From NCBI GenBank assembly GCA_018292915.2, contig JACVVK020000220.1:37501-101500 (forward strand): a stretch of 64,000 bases of DNA, in the 5' to 3' direction. The stretch's first letter is position 1; every line of letters begins with the position of its first letter. Below, one piece after another: positions 36,460 through 57,236 of the stretch. Made by a program: the position numbers and the translations under genes. Source of the stretch: Batillaria attramentaria. Taxonomy: Eukaryota; Mollusca; Gastropoda; Batillariidae. Under the pieces are notes generated by a model. The model was not told the origin of the DNA, did not search any database, and saw only the letters and a program-made list of their open reading frames with translations.

Positions 36460-36757
36460 TATTTTTACACAAGCAAGCTGAAGAGTTTCAGTTTCGAACA
36501 GGAAATATTGATATCTACGCGTTAAAGAACAGCCTTGACGTAAATCCACGTTGTTCCGAAATAGGTGCTAGTGGACAGGTTACTAAGTTCACTCTCTGAA
36601 TTCACTATTGTGGTGCTGATGTCAAAACAACCAGTCGACAAGATAGGTCGTACAAAAATGGAATCAACAACAACAACAACAACAACAACCAAACAAAAAA
36701 AAAATCCAAAATAACAAAAACAAACAAACGCAATATTCCCCCAGCCTCTCCCCAAAT

Positions 36758-36812
<55 letters not shown>

Positions 36813-37688
36813 GCGCGCGCGCGCGCGCAAGCAAACTTTCAATTCCGAACACATTGTAATCAGCTTTCATAGAAATATAAGTATTCAACTTAGGACAAAA
36901 TTATTTCGCAGAAATAGATGGAACGCTCTTGGCGAAGAAGGCGTAAAATGCGTAAAATTACAGTAAGCCGACTTCTCGTCTAAAAATTAGGCACTGGTTA
37001 CGATTCTAGTCACAGTGTGGTCATCACAGTATCCCGAGTGCATTAAATTATTTCATGCGTCCAGGAATCCTGTCAGCACAGTCGAGGTGTATATACCTGC
37101 CGATATACTTGCCGATTTTTTTCCTAAGTTGCTTTTTGAAAATGAACACGAAATACGTGATCATTATCGGGTTGCCCGCAGCAGGTGGTACTGATCTCGA
37201 AGTCGGAACCGGAGGGTGGGTGGGGGTTTGGGGGTTTAACGTCCTTTTCCACCACATAGGGTGATATCAAAGACGGGGCAACGATGAAAAAGCCAGGTCG
37301 GAACCGGAAAACGGGTGGATAAGTGGATGACCGGGAGTTAAACATCCTTTTCCACCACATGGGCAAAGACCTGGCGACCAAAATAGGCCAGTACAAATGT
37401 TTATAGCATCTCCCGGGATTACCTGGAAACGGGAGATTGAAAACAGAGGGTCGTTACAGAGACTAGTTAACGATTACGAGATCGACCAAAGGGCTGATAT
37501 AATTGGTCCCCAGCTCTTCAGTTACGCTGGTTTTCCAAATGAGGTTTACTTCCTGTATAAAGACAAGCGGTGACAAGATGTCTGAAAAAGACAGGGGGGA
37601 GGGGATGCGGGGGGGGGGGGGGGGGCAAGCAGAAGGGTCTCGGTTGTGGCATCGAGTACGGATAGGGGAGGGGGATATATTTGTGCTG

Positions 37689-37696
37689 TATATAAA
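37689..37696 (+). promoter_or_regulatory. TATA box of P2
   Basis: TATATAAA sits at the position equivalent to the P1 box, with the same UTR donor (GGAAG then GTGAG, 37748/37749) and acceptor (ending 37879). Both duplicated units therefore keep the same core promoter layout. Confidence 0.55.
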
Positions 37697-37954
37697 CTCA
37701 CTTGTTGATGATAAGGCCGTCAGCCAAGACAGGCGGTTGCATCGGAAGGTGAGAGCCACAGACTACTAGAAACCTTATAACGGTAAGTTCGATTCGTATG
37801 TCGGCTATGCTACACCTGCAATTTCAGCAGTCTGTCAATAGAACAGTTGTGCGTTGCATATAAGCCATTATTTCTTCAGATGTAGAGATGAAAGTGTACC
37901 AAAGTTAACGAAGTCTCGGCTTTGGACTCCGCATCCACCAGTACGTTGTCAGCA

Positions 37955-46265
<8,311 letters not shown>

Positions 46266-47397
46266 ACCGTGGACGATGGAGATAAAGACTTTCAGCTGTA
46301 ATCACCTCAGTCATCTACCACCTACATCCGTTGACTTGACTGAAGAATGGCAGTTTCAGGGTGTCTCATATACTGCAGGTGTTACAGTCTTTAGGAAATT
46401 GAAAAAAAATCCACATACTTGCGTCTTTCTTCCATTCTTTTATATTCGGAAGAAAATATATGGCATTTGTTACTTATACCGGAAAACGTCTTTACCATGG
46501 CTGTTGTTTGCTACTCCAAGCTGCACCAAAGTCTTTTTTTTAATGTTCATCTCATGAACTGTAACATCATTAACATTTTGGTTTACTTCTTATGCTCTGT
46601 ATACATTTTATTCCGAAAAGTGTTCACAAGCTTCATCTTTATGCGTTTTCTAGGCGCAGTGTGTTAATTGCCACAGAAGTGTTTTGAGGCACTGCATTAC
46701 AAGACCCCTTACATTAAATAATTTGAAAAGATATAATAATTTTCAATATCTGCTTGCATCATTCAAATGAAATTAGTTTGATGATCCGTTTCCCCGGCTT
46801 GTATCAGCGGGAAATCGATGGGAACTATTTTATGCATTGAAATTTCGAAAAGTTAACAGCGAAAAATAATTTGGAGTGGCTATACCTCCGGAGAGAACAA
46901 ATTACTCCCGCCTGATTTTAGATTGTCCCCCTTCATCTGCCACAGATGCATCATGTCCAACAGTCAAAAGGGATGAATTTTGTACACAGAAAGACACTTT
47001 TGAGTCTTCAATTATTCCTACAAATATAAAAAGGTATTCCACTCATGTGGAATTTAAGGGGTTGTGCACGAGAGTTTTTGAAAACATAATTATTTGCTGC
47101 TGCTGACATGAATAATTTTCACATGAATGTAAACATTGTTGGTGAACCTTTCACACACCGGCTACCCTTTTTCCCACTTCATGAACTTGACAATCAGAAC
47201 TTTTGCCAAATGACAAATGGATCGCATGAAGCATAATAACATGATACATCGATGAGAATCTCTTAATATTCACAAATGATAATAAATCTGGCAATCCATC
47301 GCTGAAGATGAGCTCTCATTAATATTCATCATGTTTTTAAGACAACTTTAAACATGTTGTTGGCTTTCATGCATGTGTTACGCGTAATTTGTGAAAC

Positions 47398-47540
47398 TTC
47401 CCATTTCATGAAATACGCACGATATTGCTCATTTCGTGAAATACGCAGCGAAATTGCTCATTTCACGAAACGGCCAAATTTACTGGCCATTTCATGAAAT
47501 GAGCAAAAATTTGTTGCGTATTTCACGAAATACGCATTGG
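47398..47540. repeat. Palindrome cluster built on TTTCATGAAATACGCA
   Basis: The word occurs several times in both orientations. A hairpin pairs 47456-47475 with 47485-47504, and a near-palindrome lies at 47515-47536. Confidence 0.75.
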
Positions 47541-47624
47541 AGAATTTGAGAGTCAAACGTTTGAATGCAAGTTTGTTTGGAATTTGCAAAGCAAGTTATG
47601 TTAAAAGGACAGGACAGGGACAGG

Positions 47625-47712
47625 TGTTGGCCTTTTTCTCGTTGTCCAGCCGCCTTTGACATCACTTTACGTGGTGGAAAAGGACGTTAAAGTCCCAAAG
47701 ACCCACCTCACC
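47625..47712 (+). mobile_element. SINE 3' fragment
   Basis: Body and tail (TTGGCCTTTTTCTCGTTG, GTGGAAAAGGACGTTAAAG, CCCACC) without head. Confidence 0.6.
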
Positions 47713-48226
47713 CTTATATTTGTCTGATATTTACAGTTCACGATGAGACGCCGATCACGACATCTTGAGGTTGAAATGTTTTACTCGGGCAAGCGAAATA
47801 TACTGCAGTTGTCAGCACTGATGAACTTCCTACCATTTTATAATTACAACACTCAGTGCACACCACAAGCACAGCATACTAGATACAGTCACACGACAAG
47901 GAGTGGCGCCGGACAGCAGGGGAAGCCGTGCATGGTTCGTGGTCTGTACTACTGTTTACTGAAGCAACTGTCGGTCTGTAAGCGAGTGTAACCACAAACT
48001 ACAACCAGTCAGACTGCAAGATGTTTCCGACCAGCAAGAGAAGCCACGCGCTGCACCTAATCTGTCGGTTCACTAGACTTTTTATCAGTATCTGTCTCCA
48101 CAGGGTGCAAGTAGTCAGACGAAAGGGGCCGTCCTCCGTCACGAGTCTCGGGTGTCAGTCGGCACAGATCGTCGCCTGCGTGTGGCTACAGTACGTGAAC
48201 AGGGAGACGGCGAAGAAGCCAGCCTT

Positions 48227-49104
48227 TCAGCAAGGTTGACCGTGCGTTGTACGTAGTCGGAAGGTTTGCGTGGCTGTCGATCCAGCTGGTGTAGAGACGG
48301 GGTGGATATAGTCAGACGGTAAAGAACGTCGCCTCTCTCTCCCAGGTGGCGCTGGATGTATGTAGTCAGGCGGTAAGGGGCGCCACCTATCAGCAAGGTT
48401 GAGCATCCACGGCACGTAGTCGGAATACTTGAGTGGTTGTCTTTCAGCAGCTCTAGCAATGGGATGGATATAGTCAGACGGTAAAGAACGTCGCCTCTCT
48501 CTCCCAGGTGGCGCTGGATGTATGTAGTCAGGCGGTAAGGGGCGCCACCTATCAGCAAGGTTGAGCATCCACGGCACGTAGTCGGAATACTTGAGTGGTT
48601 GTCTTTCAGTAGCTGTAGCAATGGGATGGATATAGTCAGACGGTAAAGAACGTCGCCTCTCTCTTCCAGGTGTCGCAGGATGCAGATGGTCAGGGGGCAA
48701 AGGTCGTCGCAAATCAGCAAGGGAACCCGTGTGCTGTATGTAATCACATGACTTCGGACGTCGTCTGTCAGTTCGTGTACGAGGTAAATAGTCTGACATC
48801 ACGCCCTGTGCAGGACTGTATGGAAGTGTGGCCACAGGAGTTAAATAGTCAGGTACAAGATGCATGTAGTCCGATGGCAGAGAGCGCCGTCTGTGAGAGC
48901 GTGAAGCTGTAGAGTTATCAGCCGCCCGTCTGTCAGAGAGGGAGGCAGCTGGATGGAGATAATCATCCGGAAGGGATCTTGGTCTACGACGGGAGGCAAC
49001 TCTCTCTGACGGCAGCGGGGGTAACGGAACGTGATCCAGGCGGGGCGCCAGAGGGGCCAGGCAAGGGCGGCGCCTGGGACGGAGATTGACAGCTTGCTGG
49101 GGTC
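48227..49104 (-). CDS. Gene C terminal exon: tandem YxxP docking tail
   Basis: An 878-bp last exon follows the acceptor CTCTGCAG at 49105 and encodes about 291 residues to the stop at 48227. It starts basic and proline-rich (PRLDHVPLPPLPSER, a possible SH3 ligand), then carries 15 tyrosines. Seven are in YxxP form: YLHP, YLTP and five YIHP. Most are preceded by Asp (DDYLHP, PSDYIHP, PPDYIHP). The C-terminal part is a 162-bp (54-aa) tandem repeat with near-identical copies whose GATATAG starts lie at 48305, 48467 and 48629. pYxxP is the established Crk/CrkL SH2 preference (as in p130Cas); binding here is inferred. Confidence 0.78.
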
Positions 49105-51162
49105 CTGCAGAGCAATGCAGAAAATTGTTTAAAATTCTAAATGTTACTCCCCATTTTTTTTCAAAGCCTAAATCTGTAAATGACACACGATAAGATCGCA
49201 CTGGCAACTGAAAACTGAAAATATGAAAATAAACACAAACAGATCGGAAAGTGGCTTTTTGTTGTTGTTGTTGTTTTCGGAAACAAGAATTCCCAGTGCA
49301 GACTAGATGGATGCAGTAAGAGGTCAGCTTTGATACAAAAGCCTGTACAGCTACAGAAAAACCCTCAAAGTGCTTTCTCCGGCATTTCTTTGCACTTAAA
49401 ATCAAAATCAGACATACGAGTCCTTTTCGTTCACAGCACCACCTGCGAAACATGTGCCCAATATGAACAGACCTGCCTACAGAAACCGTTCTTCGACAAA
49501 CTGTATAGCACGCAAAACGTTGATCACAGAACAAGACAGATATCTAAGGTAATTCTATTACCTGTCTCAGGCCCCAGGTGACGGTCGTCAATCAGGTGAT
49601 ACAGTTCGTCATCTACCTCCACAAGAACGTGATCACGTCTCACCAGAGCTTCCCCCAGCCGACTGTAGAGGGCCATCTCTCGTCCAGGGCTATGTTGGAA
49701 TCGGGCGTACCTCGCTCGCATGGCTGAGAAAAACGATGGAGGACTGTTATATTCGTAGCGCAGCGAATGGATCTAGAGTTGTTCCTTAACCACTGATACA
49801 ATCTAATAGACTTCGCTCGATTTTTAAACTTGTGATGAAGGTAGCTCTTATATTAACAGCATTATCACGTGCACGAATATTGATTTCATTCAAAGTAGAA
49901 CTGCATGGGAACAATGCAGAATACCATACATAGAGGTAGAGGGTAACTGAGACATACCGAGATATCTCCTGCCCTTGACTACACCGACGACGATAATGAC
50001 CACGACAACTGTAAAACCAACCGCACCACCGGCAACAGCAGCATAGACACCGACAGGAGATCCTGTGCAATAAGCGGCGATAAGCTGAGCTGACACATGA
50101 TCATGTAACGTTGGTCTATCTCAACATTGTATTATGTCCACAGTACTATAGTGATATCAAATTATCCAAGATATCCATATCATCTTTTCACATTAATTCC
50201 ATTTATGCGAACAATGTTAATTTTGTAAAACCACCAAGGAAAGCAAGCTAAATTCGTCTGTCAAAATTAAGAACCAAAAAATTAATTAAAGCAACTCTCG
50301 ATACCTTTCGGTTGTCCTGACTCAACGTGTGTGTAAACTGTGACGTCACCACGTGCATTTTCCAGGGTGACAGCGTAGAACCCGACATCAACAGGGTCAG
50401 CATCAATTTCACACTCAGCGAGAGAGATGACTTCAGATGACCAACACCGTATCATTCGTTCTCGAATCTTCGTTGACCCTGTGTGCCCCTGGTTACTGTT
50501 GTTAAGCAGCAATGCGGTTCCGAGGAACATGGTGCTCTCTGAGACTGGAGCTGGGTAAGCCTTCAGGTGAAAGGTAAAGACGACGCCTCTGGTGACCTTG
50601 AAAGGGTTGTTCTTGGTGCCCGCGCCACGTGTGCTGTTTGATTCCACAAGTTGGGGCGCATCTAAGTGTTTTAAGTAGTAGAGAAGAAAGTTAGCATTAG
50701 CACGATTGAGGAAAGTACAATGCAAAAACGTCAACAACAACAAAATGTCCATCATAATTTCGTGATGCAGGTCAAACTCAACCAAGCGTGGCTTTACTAC
50801 AAATGTAAGAAATCCATTTTTTTTCTTCTTATTTTACGAAAGACAGCTACGTAACTCCATTATCACACAAAAAAGTGATCCCTGAACCATATAAATTAAG
50901 CCATAAACCGTGAATGTCGTAAAAGTGAACTTTTGAGTCGTACATCGCGTGACTGTATGTGTGGGATAGGGGAGTTAGCATTACCATACCGTTCTTTGGC
51001 GTATTGCTTACTTTGCAAGAAATTGTGACCTTGCCATATTTGTCAAGTTTGTTTTACGTGAGGCTGTACATCATTTACCACTGACTCTACACGTCGTGTG
51101 ATACGAGTGGAAGAGTTCTCGCCTCCTCCGCCTCTCTACGCACCGGCTAAATACGGGTTTTT

Positions 51163-51194
<32 letters not shown>

Positions 51195-52623
51195 GGTGGT
51201 GGTGGTGGTGTTTTGTTTGGTTTTTTTTTGCTACGTGGATTTCTGGCGTGCTATGGTATAACATGCGTACGATTTGTCCACCGAAACCGGTAAAATCAGC
51301 GTATATCTGTGGACATAAACATCAACTTTCAAGTTACGATGTCACCATTTATCATCTGATGACAAAAAAAAAAAAAAATCTAAGCCTGCAGGATTTGTCA
51401 GAGTTATTTCTTATGATGGAATGTTCCTAGACAGTCCTGCTCGGCCCCACAGTGTAGACTCAGTGGTACAATGTCTTGGGGGTGTTGGTAACAAACTGCT
51501 GTTGAGCTGTTCAAAGTCGCCCAGGACGTTTTGCTGGGACCTACTGATTTCAAACTATTGTTGCTACGGATCTTGCACACAGTCAAAAATGATGCACGCA
51601 ATTACACAAAGCTTGTGAATCTAGAAACCTGACTTTGTTATCATAAACGGGGCGGTCGGTGGTCTAGTGGTGAAGAAACTTTGCCACCAATGCGAGAGGT
51701 CAGGTTCGAGTCCCAAGCTGACCATTCATACCACGTGATTGTTATGTGTTCATCACATGTCCAATGTGTGAGAGAATGCGTGTGATTCCCGTAAGCGTGC
51801 GTGTTGGGTTCAGTTCGCGGCGCTTTGAGCCGATTCAAGAAATTGGGTAAAGCGCCTACACAATACTCAGTTATTGTAATAATAATAATAATAACATAAC
51901 AATGATAATCCGAATACTGTCAAATAATTATAAGAAAAAAAAATATGAAACATACATTTCCCATGAAGTATTTTTGTTTTCTGATCCGTCCCAAACACAC
52001 TGCTGGCCTCACATCTGTAGACGGCAGTATCTTCACATCGTGCTGTAAGCGTGTAGCGCTGGACGACAACATCTTGGCCAAGAGGTACTGAGGAATCAGC
52101 GTTATACAGTTTTCCAGTGTTTTCTCGAACCACGCGTAAGGAAGGTCTGGGAAGTCCGCGGGCTTTACACGACAATGTCACAGACTGGCCCTGACCACCG
52201 TAGTCTATCTCAAGTGATACTATCTCTGGAGCTAAAAACAGACGCGAAAGCAAACTGTACTAATGAGCATTCGCCTTCGACTGTGTCTGAATCATCCTAC
52301 TTGTTCCTACCCACACGTTTTAAGTTTTCATGAGTCTATTGGGAGCCGGGGAGTTGACACTTGAGTGGTAGAGCAATTGACTTTAAATGCTCGGGTGGAA
52401 AGTTCGAATCTCGGCTAGGGTCAAATGGTTGCGCTGGCCTTTTCCTCGTCGCCCTCTGTCATTGATATCACCCACGGATACGTGGTTGGAAAAGACATTA
52501 CACCCACCCATTGCCAGACTTCACGTTCTGATACAAACGCAGGAGGACAACATAAATGAACACCGGACACCCCCCCCCCCCCCCCCCCCGAAAAAAGAAA
52601 GAAAAGAAAAGAAAGACCCCCCC

Positions 52624-52687
<64 letters not shown>

Positions 52688-53453
52688 AAACAAAGACACC
52701 ACCCCCCCCCCCTCCCAAGAAAAAGAAAGAAAGAAAAAAAAATACCTACCGGAAATAGGGGAAATTTAGGCTTCAATTACCGAACACTTAAGTTTTTTTT
52801 TGTTTTTTTTTTTTGCAGCCACTTCCGAACAAAGAGACACAGCGTAAAACGGAACTCAGGTTTTAATAGAATTCCAAAAGCTATCTACCCGCAAAAAATC
52901 CCTTCTAAAAGTCAACAAAAATGAAAGTTACAGGCCCATAAAAACAACAAAAAATTTGTTCCGAAATACTCTATGCTTTTGCGTCAAATTCCCAACAGTG
53001 TAGTGTCCAATTCCGAACAGTGTAGCGCCAAATTCCGAACAGTGTAGCGCCAAATTCCGAACAGTGTAGCGCCAAATTCCCAACAGTGTAACGCCAAATT
53101 CCCAACAGTGTAGCGTCCCAACAATGAACGAGGTCTGCAAACAAGTTCGTAGCCTCCATATAAAGTTGTTGAGGTGTGTCCACCAAACTTGACGCACGTA
53201 TTGGTGAAGTTTTTCAATGTGCAACCCAATTTCAGGTCAATCGTTTCATTATTTTTGAAGTCATTCATTAACAAATTTATTGACCAGAAAAAAAAAAATG
53301 ACGCCATCAGGTCTGCGGCAATTCGATACCTAATACCAAAGAAAGTCAATAATCGTTTCTAAATACGCTTCTAACTGCAGCAAACATGAGTATAATCAAT
53401 GTACAACACTCCCACCGAGCAAAGTTTAATCAATGCAGAAATACATTATTTTT

Positions 53454-53527
<74 letters not shown>

Positions 53528-54042
53528 AAATGAGGCCACTGTTGCACAACGTGCTAAGTAGGAATTGAAGTTTGTGCTGTGTTCTACTCACCCTTGAGTT
53601 TCAGTGTGTATATGTAGGTATCTGTTGTCACAAGTCCATCAACAATACTGTAGGAAGCGTTGCAGACAATTTCTTTCCCATGGTCCTCCTGTGCTGGCCG
53701 GAAGGTGCACGTGCTGCTGGTTGTTGTCCGGTTGGTGACGTCACAGGTCACGCCGTCCCAGGTGAAGGTCACAGCGACTTTAGAGTCGTGTGCCACACAG
53801 ATCAAAGACAGTAGACCTGGGCTTGTGCTTATGACGTGGGGTGATTCACTGACAGAAACCGACGACGGCCTGACTGGAAGGCAAAATTATATTTTCGTAT
53901 CATGGAGAAAAAGTAATATATCGAAATGTTGGACAACAAAATCCGATTTGAAGCTGAACCACAGAGACAATGACAATGACACTTTATTTTCCAAGGATAG
54001 AAGATTAGGTGCGCAGACCTGTCTTACATCTTGTCCTTGCTA

Positions 54043-54116
<74 letters not shown>

Positions 54117-55849
54117 TTGCTAAACTACTATCAGTTGCTACAGTAATAAGGTGAACTCATAATCAGTAATATATAAACAAGGCAAAGCACGTTTCAAAAT
54201 TCAAAATCACAGCACCATACACTAATACATGTACATGTAGTACAAACAAATAATTACATACTCGTAATGAAGAGAAGAAAATAAAGAAAGAAAATAAGGG
54301 AAAACTGAAGAAAAAACCTTGGGAGTTGTTAGAGAGTTTATGACAGGGACAAATGGGCTAAATAACCGGGCATTGAAGGTGTTCATGGTTGGAGCTGAAA
54401 TAATGTGTGCCGGACGGGAATTCCACATGTAGGCTCCAGAAAATGAAAAACTAGACTTATAAAGATCTATGCGGGGTCTTGCCATCACCAGATTGTTCCT
54501 CGCGGTCTTGTACGGTGTAGTGAAGCGAGAGGTACGGTGGAGATTTAGAAAAGCGGACTTTCCACATCATCACACCCTTATTCAATAACAAGTGTTTACT
54601 GAGGGGCAACAACTGGAGGGACTTAAGTCGGTCATCAGTGCTCAGAGAGCTCTTACAAAGGATTAACTTGGCCGCTCGCCGATGGAGAGAGTTGACTCTT
54701 TTCAGATTAGCGTCGCTACAGCCGTCCCAGGTGCAGGAGGCATAATCTATGTTTGGTTGAATGTGGCCGTGATAAAAAAGTTTTCTTGTTTCGGCGTCGG
54801 TAAAATACGTCTATTTCGACAATAGAAAAAGGTTTTTAGGCAGGGTCTTGCACATGTGGTCAACGTGAGCATTCCAGCTAAGTTGGTCATCAGTGATAAC
54901 ACCTAACAGACGGTGTTCATGAACCTGATTAATTGGGGTTGAGTTGAGAGACAAACTAAGGGGTGGGGGCTTCAACTGGTGTGTTTGTCTAGTGGTAATA
55001 AGGAGACACTCTGTCTTTGAGGGATTAGGGATCATGTAGTTTTGTCTGCACCACTCAGATACATCATGTACACTCGCCTGAAGAGACTTGTGTATTACCG
55101 ATACATCCGACGAGGAAACATCAAGGGTGGTGTCGTCGGCAAAAAGGCTGCATGTGACGTTGGGGTTTGAAATATGTAGAGGAAGATCATTAATAACAAG
55201 GAGGAACGGCCCCATCCTAAAAAGTTGTTTCTCCAAACTTCATTTTATTTTGTCTGTTTTGTTGTTATTGTTGCCGGTTCTCCCCTCTCCAAGTTCTACC
55301 AATGACATTAGATCCTCTACGACTTCGACCGATTAGCCACGTGGGTCCGGTGGGGGGGGGGGGGGGGAGAGGGAGAGAGACAGAGAGAGAAGGTGGGTGG
55401 GTGGGTGTTTAGGAGTTGAACGTCCTTTCCCACCATATAAGGGTGATATCAAAGACGGGGCAACGAGAAACAAGGAGGAACGGCCCCATCCTACAAAGTT
55501 GTTTCTCCAAACTTCATTTTATTTTGTCTGTTTTGTTGTTAATGTTGCCGTTTCTCCCCTCTCCAAGTTCTACCAATGACACTAGATCCTCTACGACCTC
55601 GACCGATTAGCCACGTGACTAGGGGTGGGGCCGGGTTTGGGGGGGGGGGAGGGGAGAGGGAGAGACAGAGAGAGAGCGTGGGTGGGTTCGTGTATAGGAG
55701 TTTAACGTCCTTTCCCACCAGATAAGGGTGATATCAAAGACGGGGCAACGAGAAAAAGGCTAGCACAAATATTTGGCCCCAGTCGGGATTCGAACTCTCG
55801 ACCCGAGCATTGGAAGTCCAATGCTCTACCATTCAGCCACTCTGGCTCC

Positions 55850-55887
<38 letters not shown>

Positions 55888-55935
55888 GTCAGTTCCGTGA
55901 ACTAAACATTTCACGTCAGCCTCTCGCAGGTCATC

Positions 55936-55982
<47 letters not shown>

Positions 55983-56033
55983 AGTGCTAGAGGCTGACGT
56001 CAAAATGTTTAATTCACGGAATTGACGTCATCT

Positions 56034-56099
<66 letters not shown>

Positions 56100-56624
56100 G
56101 ATGACCTGCGAGAGGCTGACGTGAAATGTTTAGTTCACGGAACTGACACCCCTCTCTCTCTCTCTTTCTCTGGGGAGCCAGGGTGGCCGAATGGTAGAGC
56201 ATTGGACTTTCAATGCTCGGGTCGAGAGTTCGAATCCCGGCTGGGGCCAAATATTTGTGCTGGCCTTTTTCTCGTTGCCCCGTCTTTGATATCACCCTTA
56301 TCTGGTGGGAAAGGACGTTAAACTCCTATACACGAACCCACCCACGCTCTCTCTCTGTCTCTCCCTCTCCCCTCCCCCTACCCCCAAACCCGGCCCCACC
56401 CCTAGTCACGTGGCTAATCGGTCGAGGTCGTAGAGGATCTAGTGTCATCTGGTAGAACTTGGAGAGGGGAGAAACGGCAACATTAACAACAAAACAGACA
56501 AAATAAAATGAAGTTTGGAGAAACAACTTTGTAGGATGGGGCCGTTCCTCCTTGTTTCTCGTTGCCCCGTCTTTGATACCTGCCTTAGTGTTTAAATTAT
56601 GATGATGAGGATGATGATGATGAT

Positions 56625-56665
<41 letters not shown>

Positions 56666-57151
56666 CGAAGGCAAATGACTATAATTATTAACTTATGATA
56701 TAGTTATGCTCCAAAACAGAATTCTCCCTGTATAACTATATAAAGCCTAGTCATGTTAGCATTATTATCTTTAAGATAAAGACGCAACAAGTAACATTTA
56801 CGACGACAGTAATAATTCTTGACATCAAAACAATAACGAAACAGGAATGTGCAGGTGTTTCAGTTTCACCTTCATAACAATGTCGTCACTCTATCCTTCT
56901 TATTTTTGGATACACTTTTTATTTACCTTCTTTAAATTTAAAGTCGACATATCCAGTGCCCACATCATTAGCGAGTTCCAGCCGCCACTGGCTCTCCTCC
57001 TCTTTCCTCACATTGTCCAGCCGGACAATCAGCGTCAGGTCAGGCGGGGTCCCAGTCAGACTGTAAAAATTTCGGAAGTGGGCTTAAAATAAGGAACAAG
57101 GAAATGTCTACTACTATTTTTCTCAACTTGTACGTGATGGAAAAGGAAATT

Positions 57152-57236
<85 letters not shown>

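Larger units (their letters stand above)
33745..37879. other. Divergent intergenic region, B/P2 pair
   Basis: Equivalent of 8682-13094. It contains a long GT/GC and GA array (36291-36459), a GT array (35688-35782), a CA/CG array (36762-36830), the TTAG array and the P2 TATA box, but neither the CpG-rich foldback DNA nor the 8846-9100 insertion. Confidence 0.7.
46266..48226. other. Convergent intergenic region between P2 and C
   Basis: 3' flanks of P2 and C. Contains an inverted-repeat cluster at 47398-47540, a plus SINE fragment at 47625-47712 and an AATAAA at 47281. Open frames at 47743-48239 on the plus strand look like antisense to the gene C 3' region. Confidence 0.6.

Noticed and set aside
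36143..36549. Val/Cys, His/Thr and Glu/Arg repeat proteins
   Set aside because: Translations of GT, CA and GA microsatellites. The same applies near 8060-8508, 10587-10949, 35493-35934, 52421-52776, 57040-57340 and 60154-60463.
47743..48239. Plus-strand frames between P2 and C
   Set aside because: No domain, no splice signals in register, and they overlap the antisense of the gene C 3' end.
48139..48747. 202-codon minus-strand frame overlapping the gene C tail
   Set aside because: Alternative frame of the 162-bp repeat; only its last part is a true frameshifted remnant, reported as a finding.
48227..49104. Classical ITIM or ITAM signalling in gene C
   Set aside because: No site meets the full consensus; ELYHLI and ALYSRL lack the -2 residue and spacing is not ITAM-like. 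YxxP is the better description.
52984..53122. CRISPR-like 22-bp repeats
   Set aside because: Repeats are directly adjacent with no spacers, in an animal intron.
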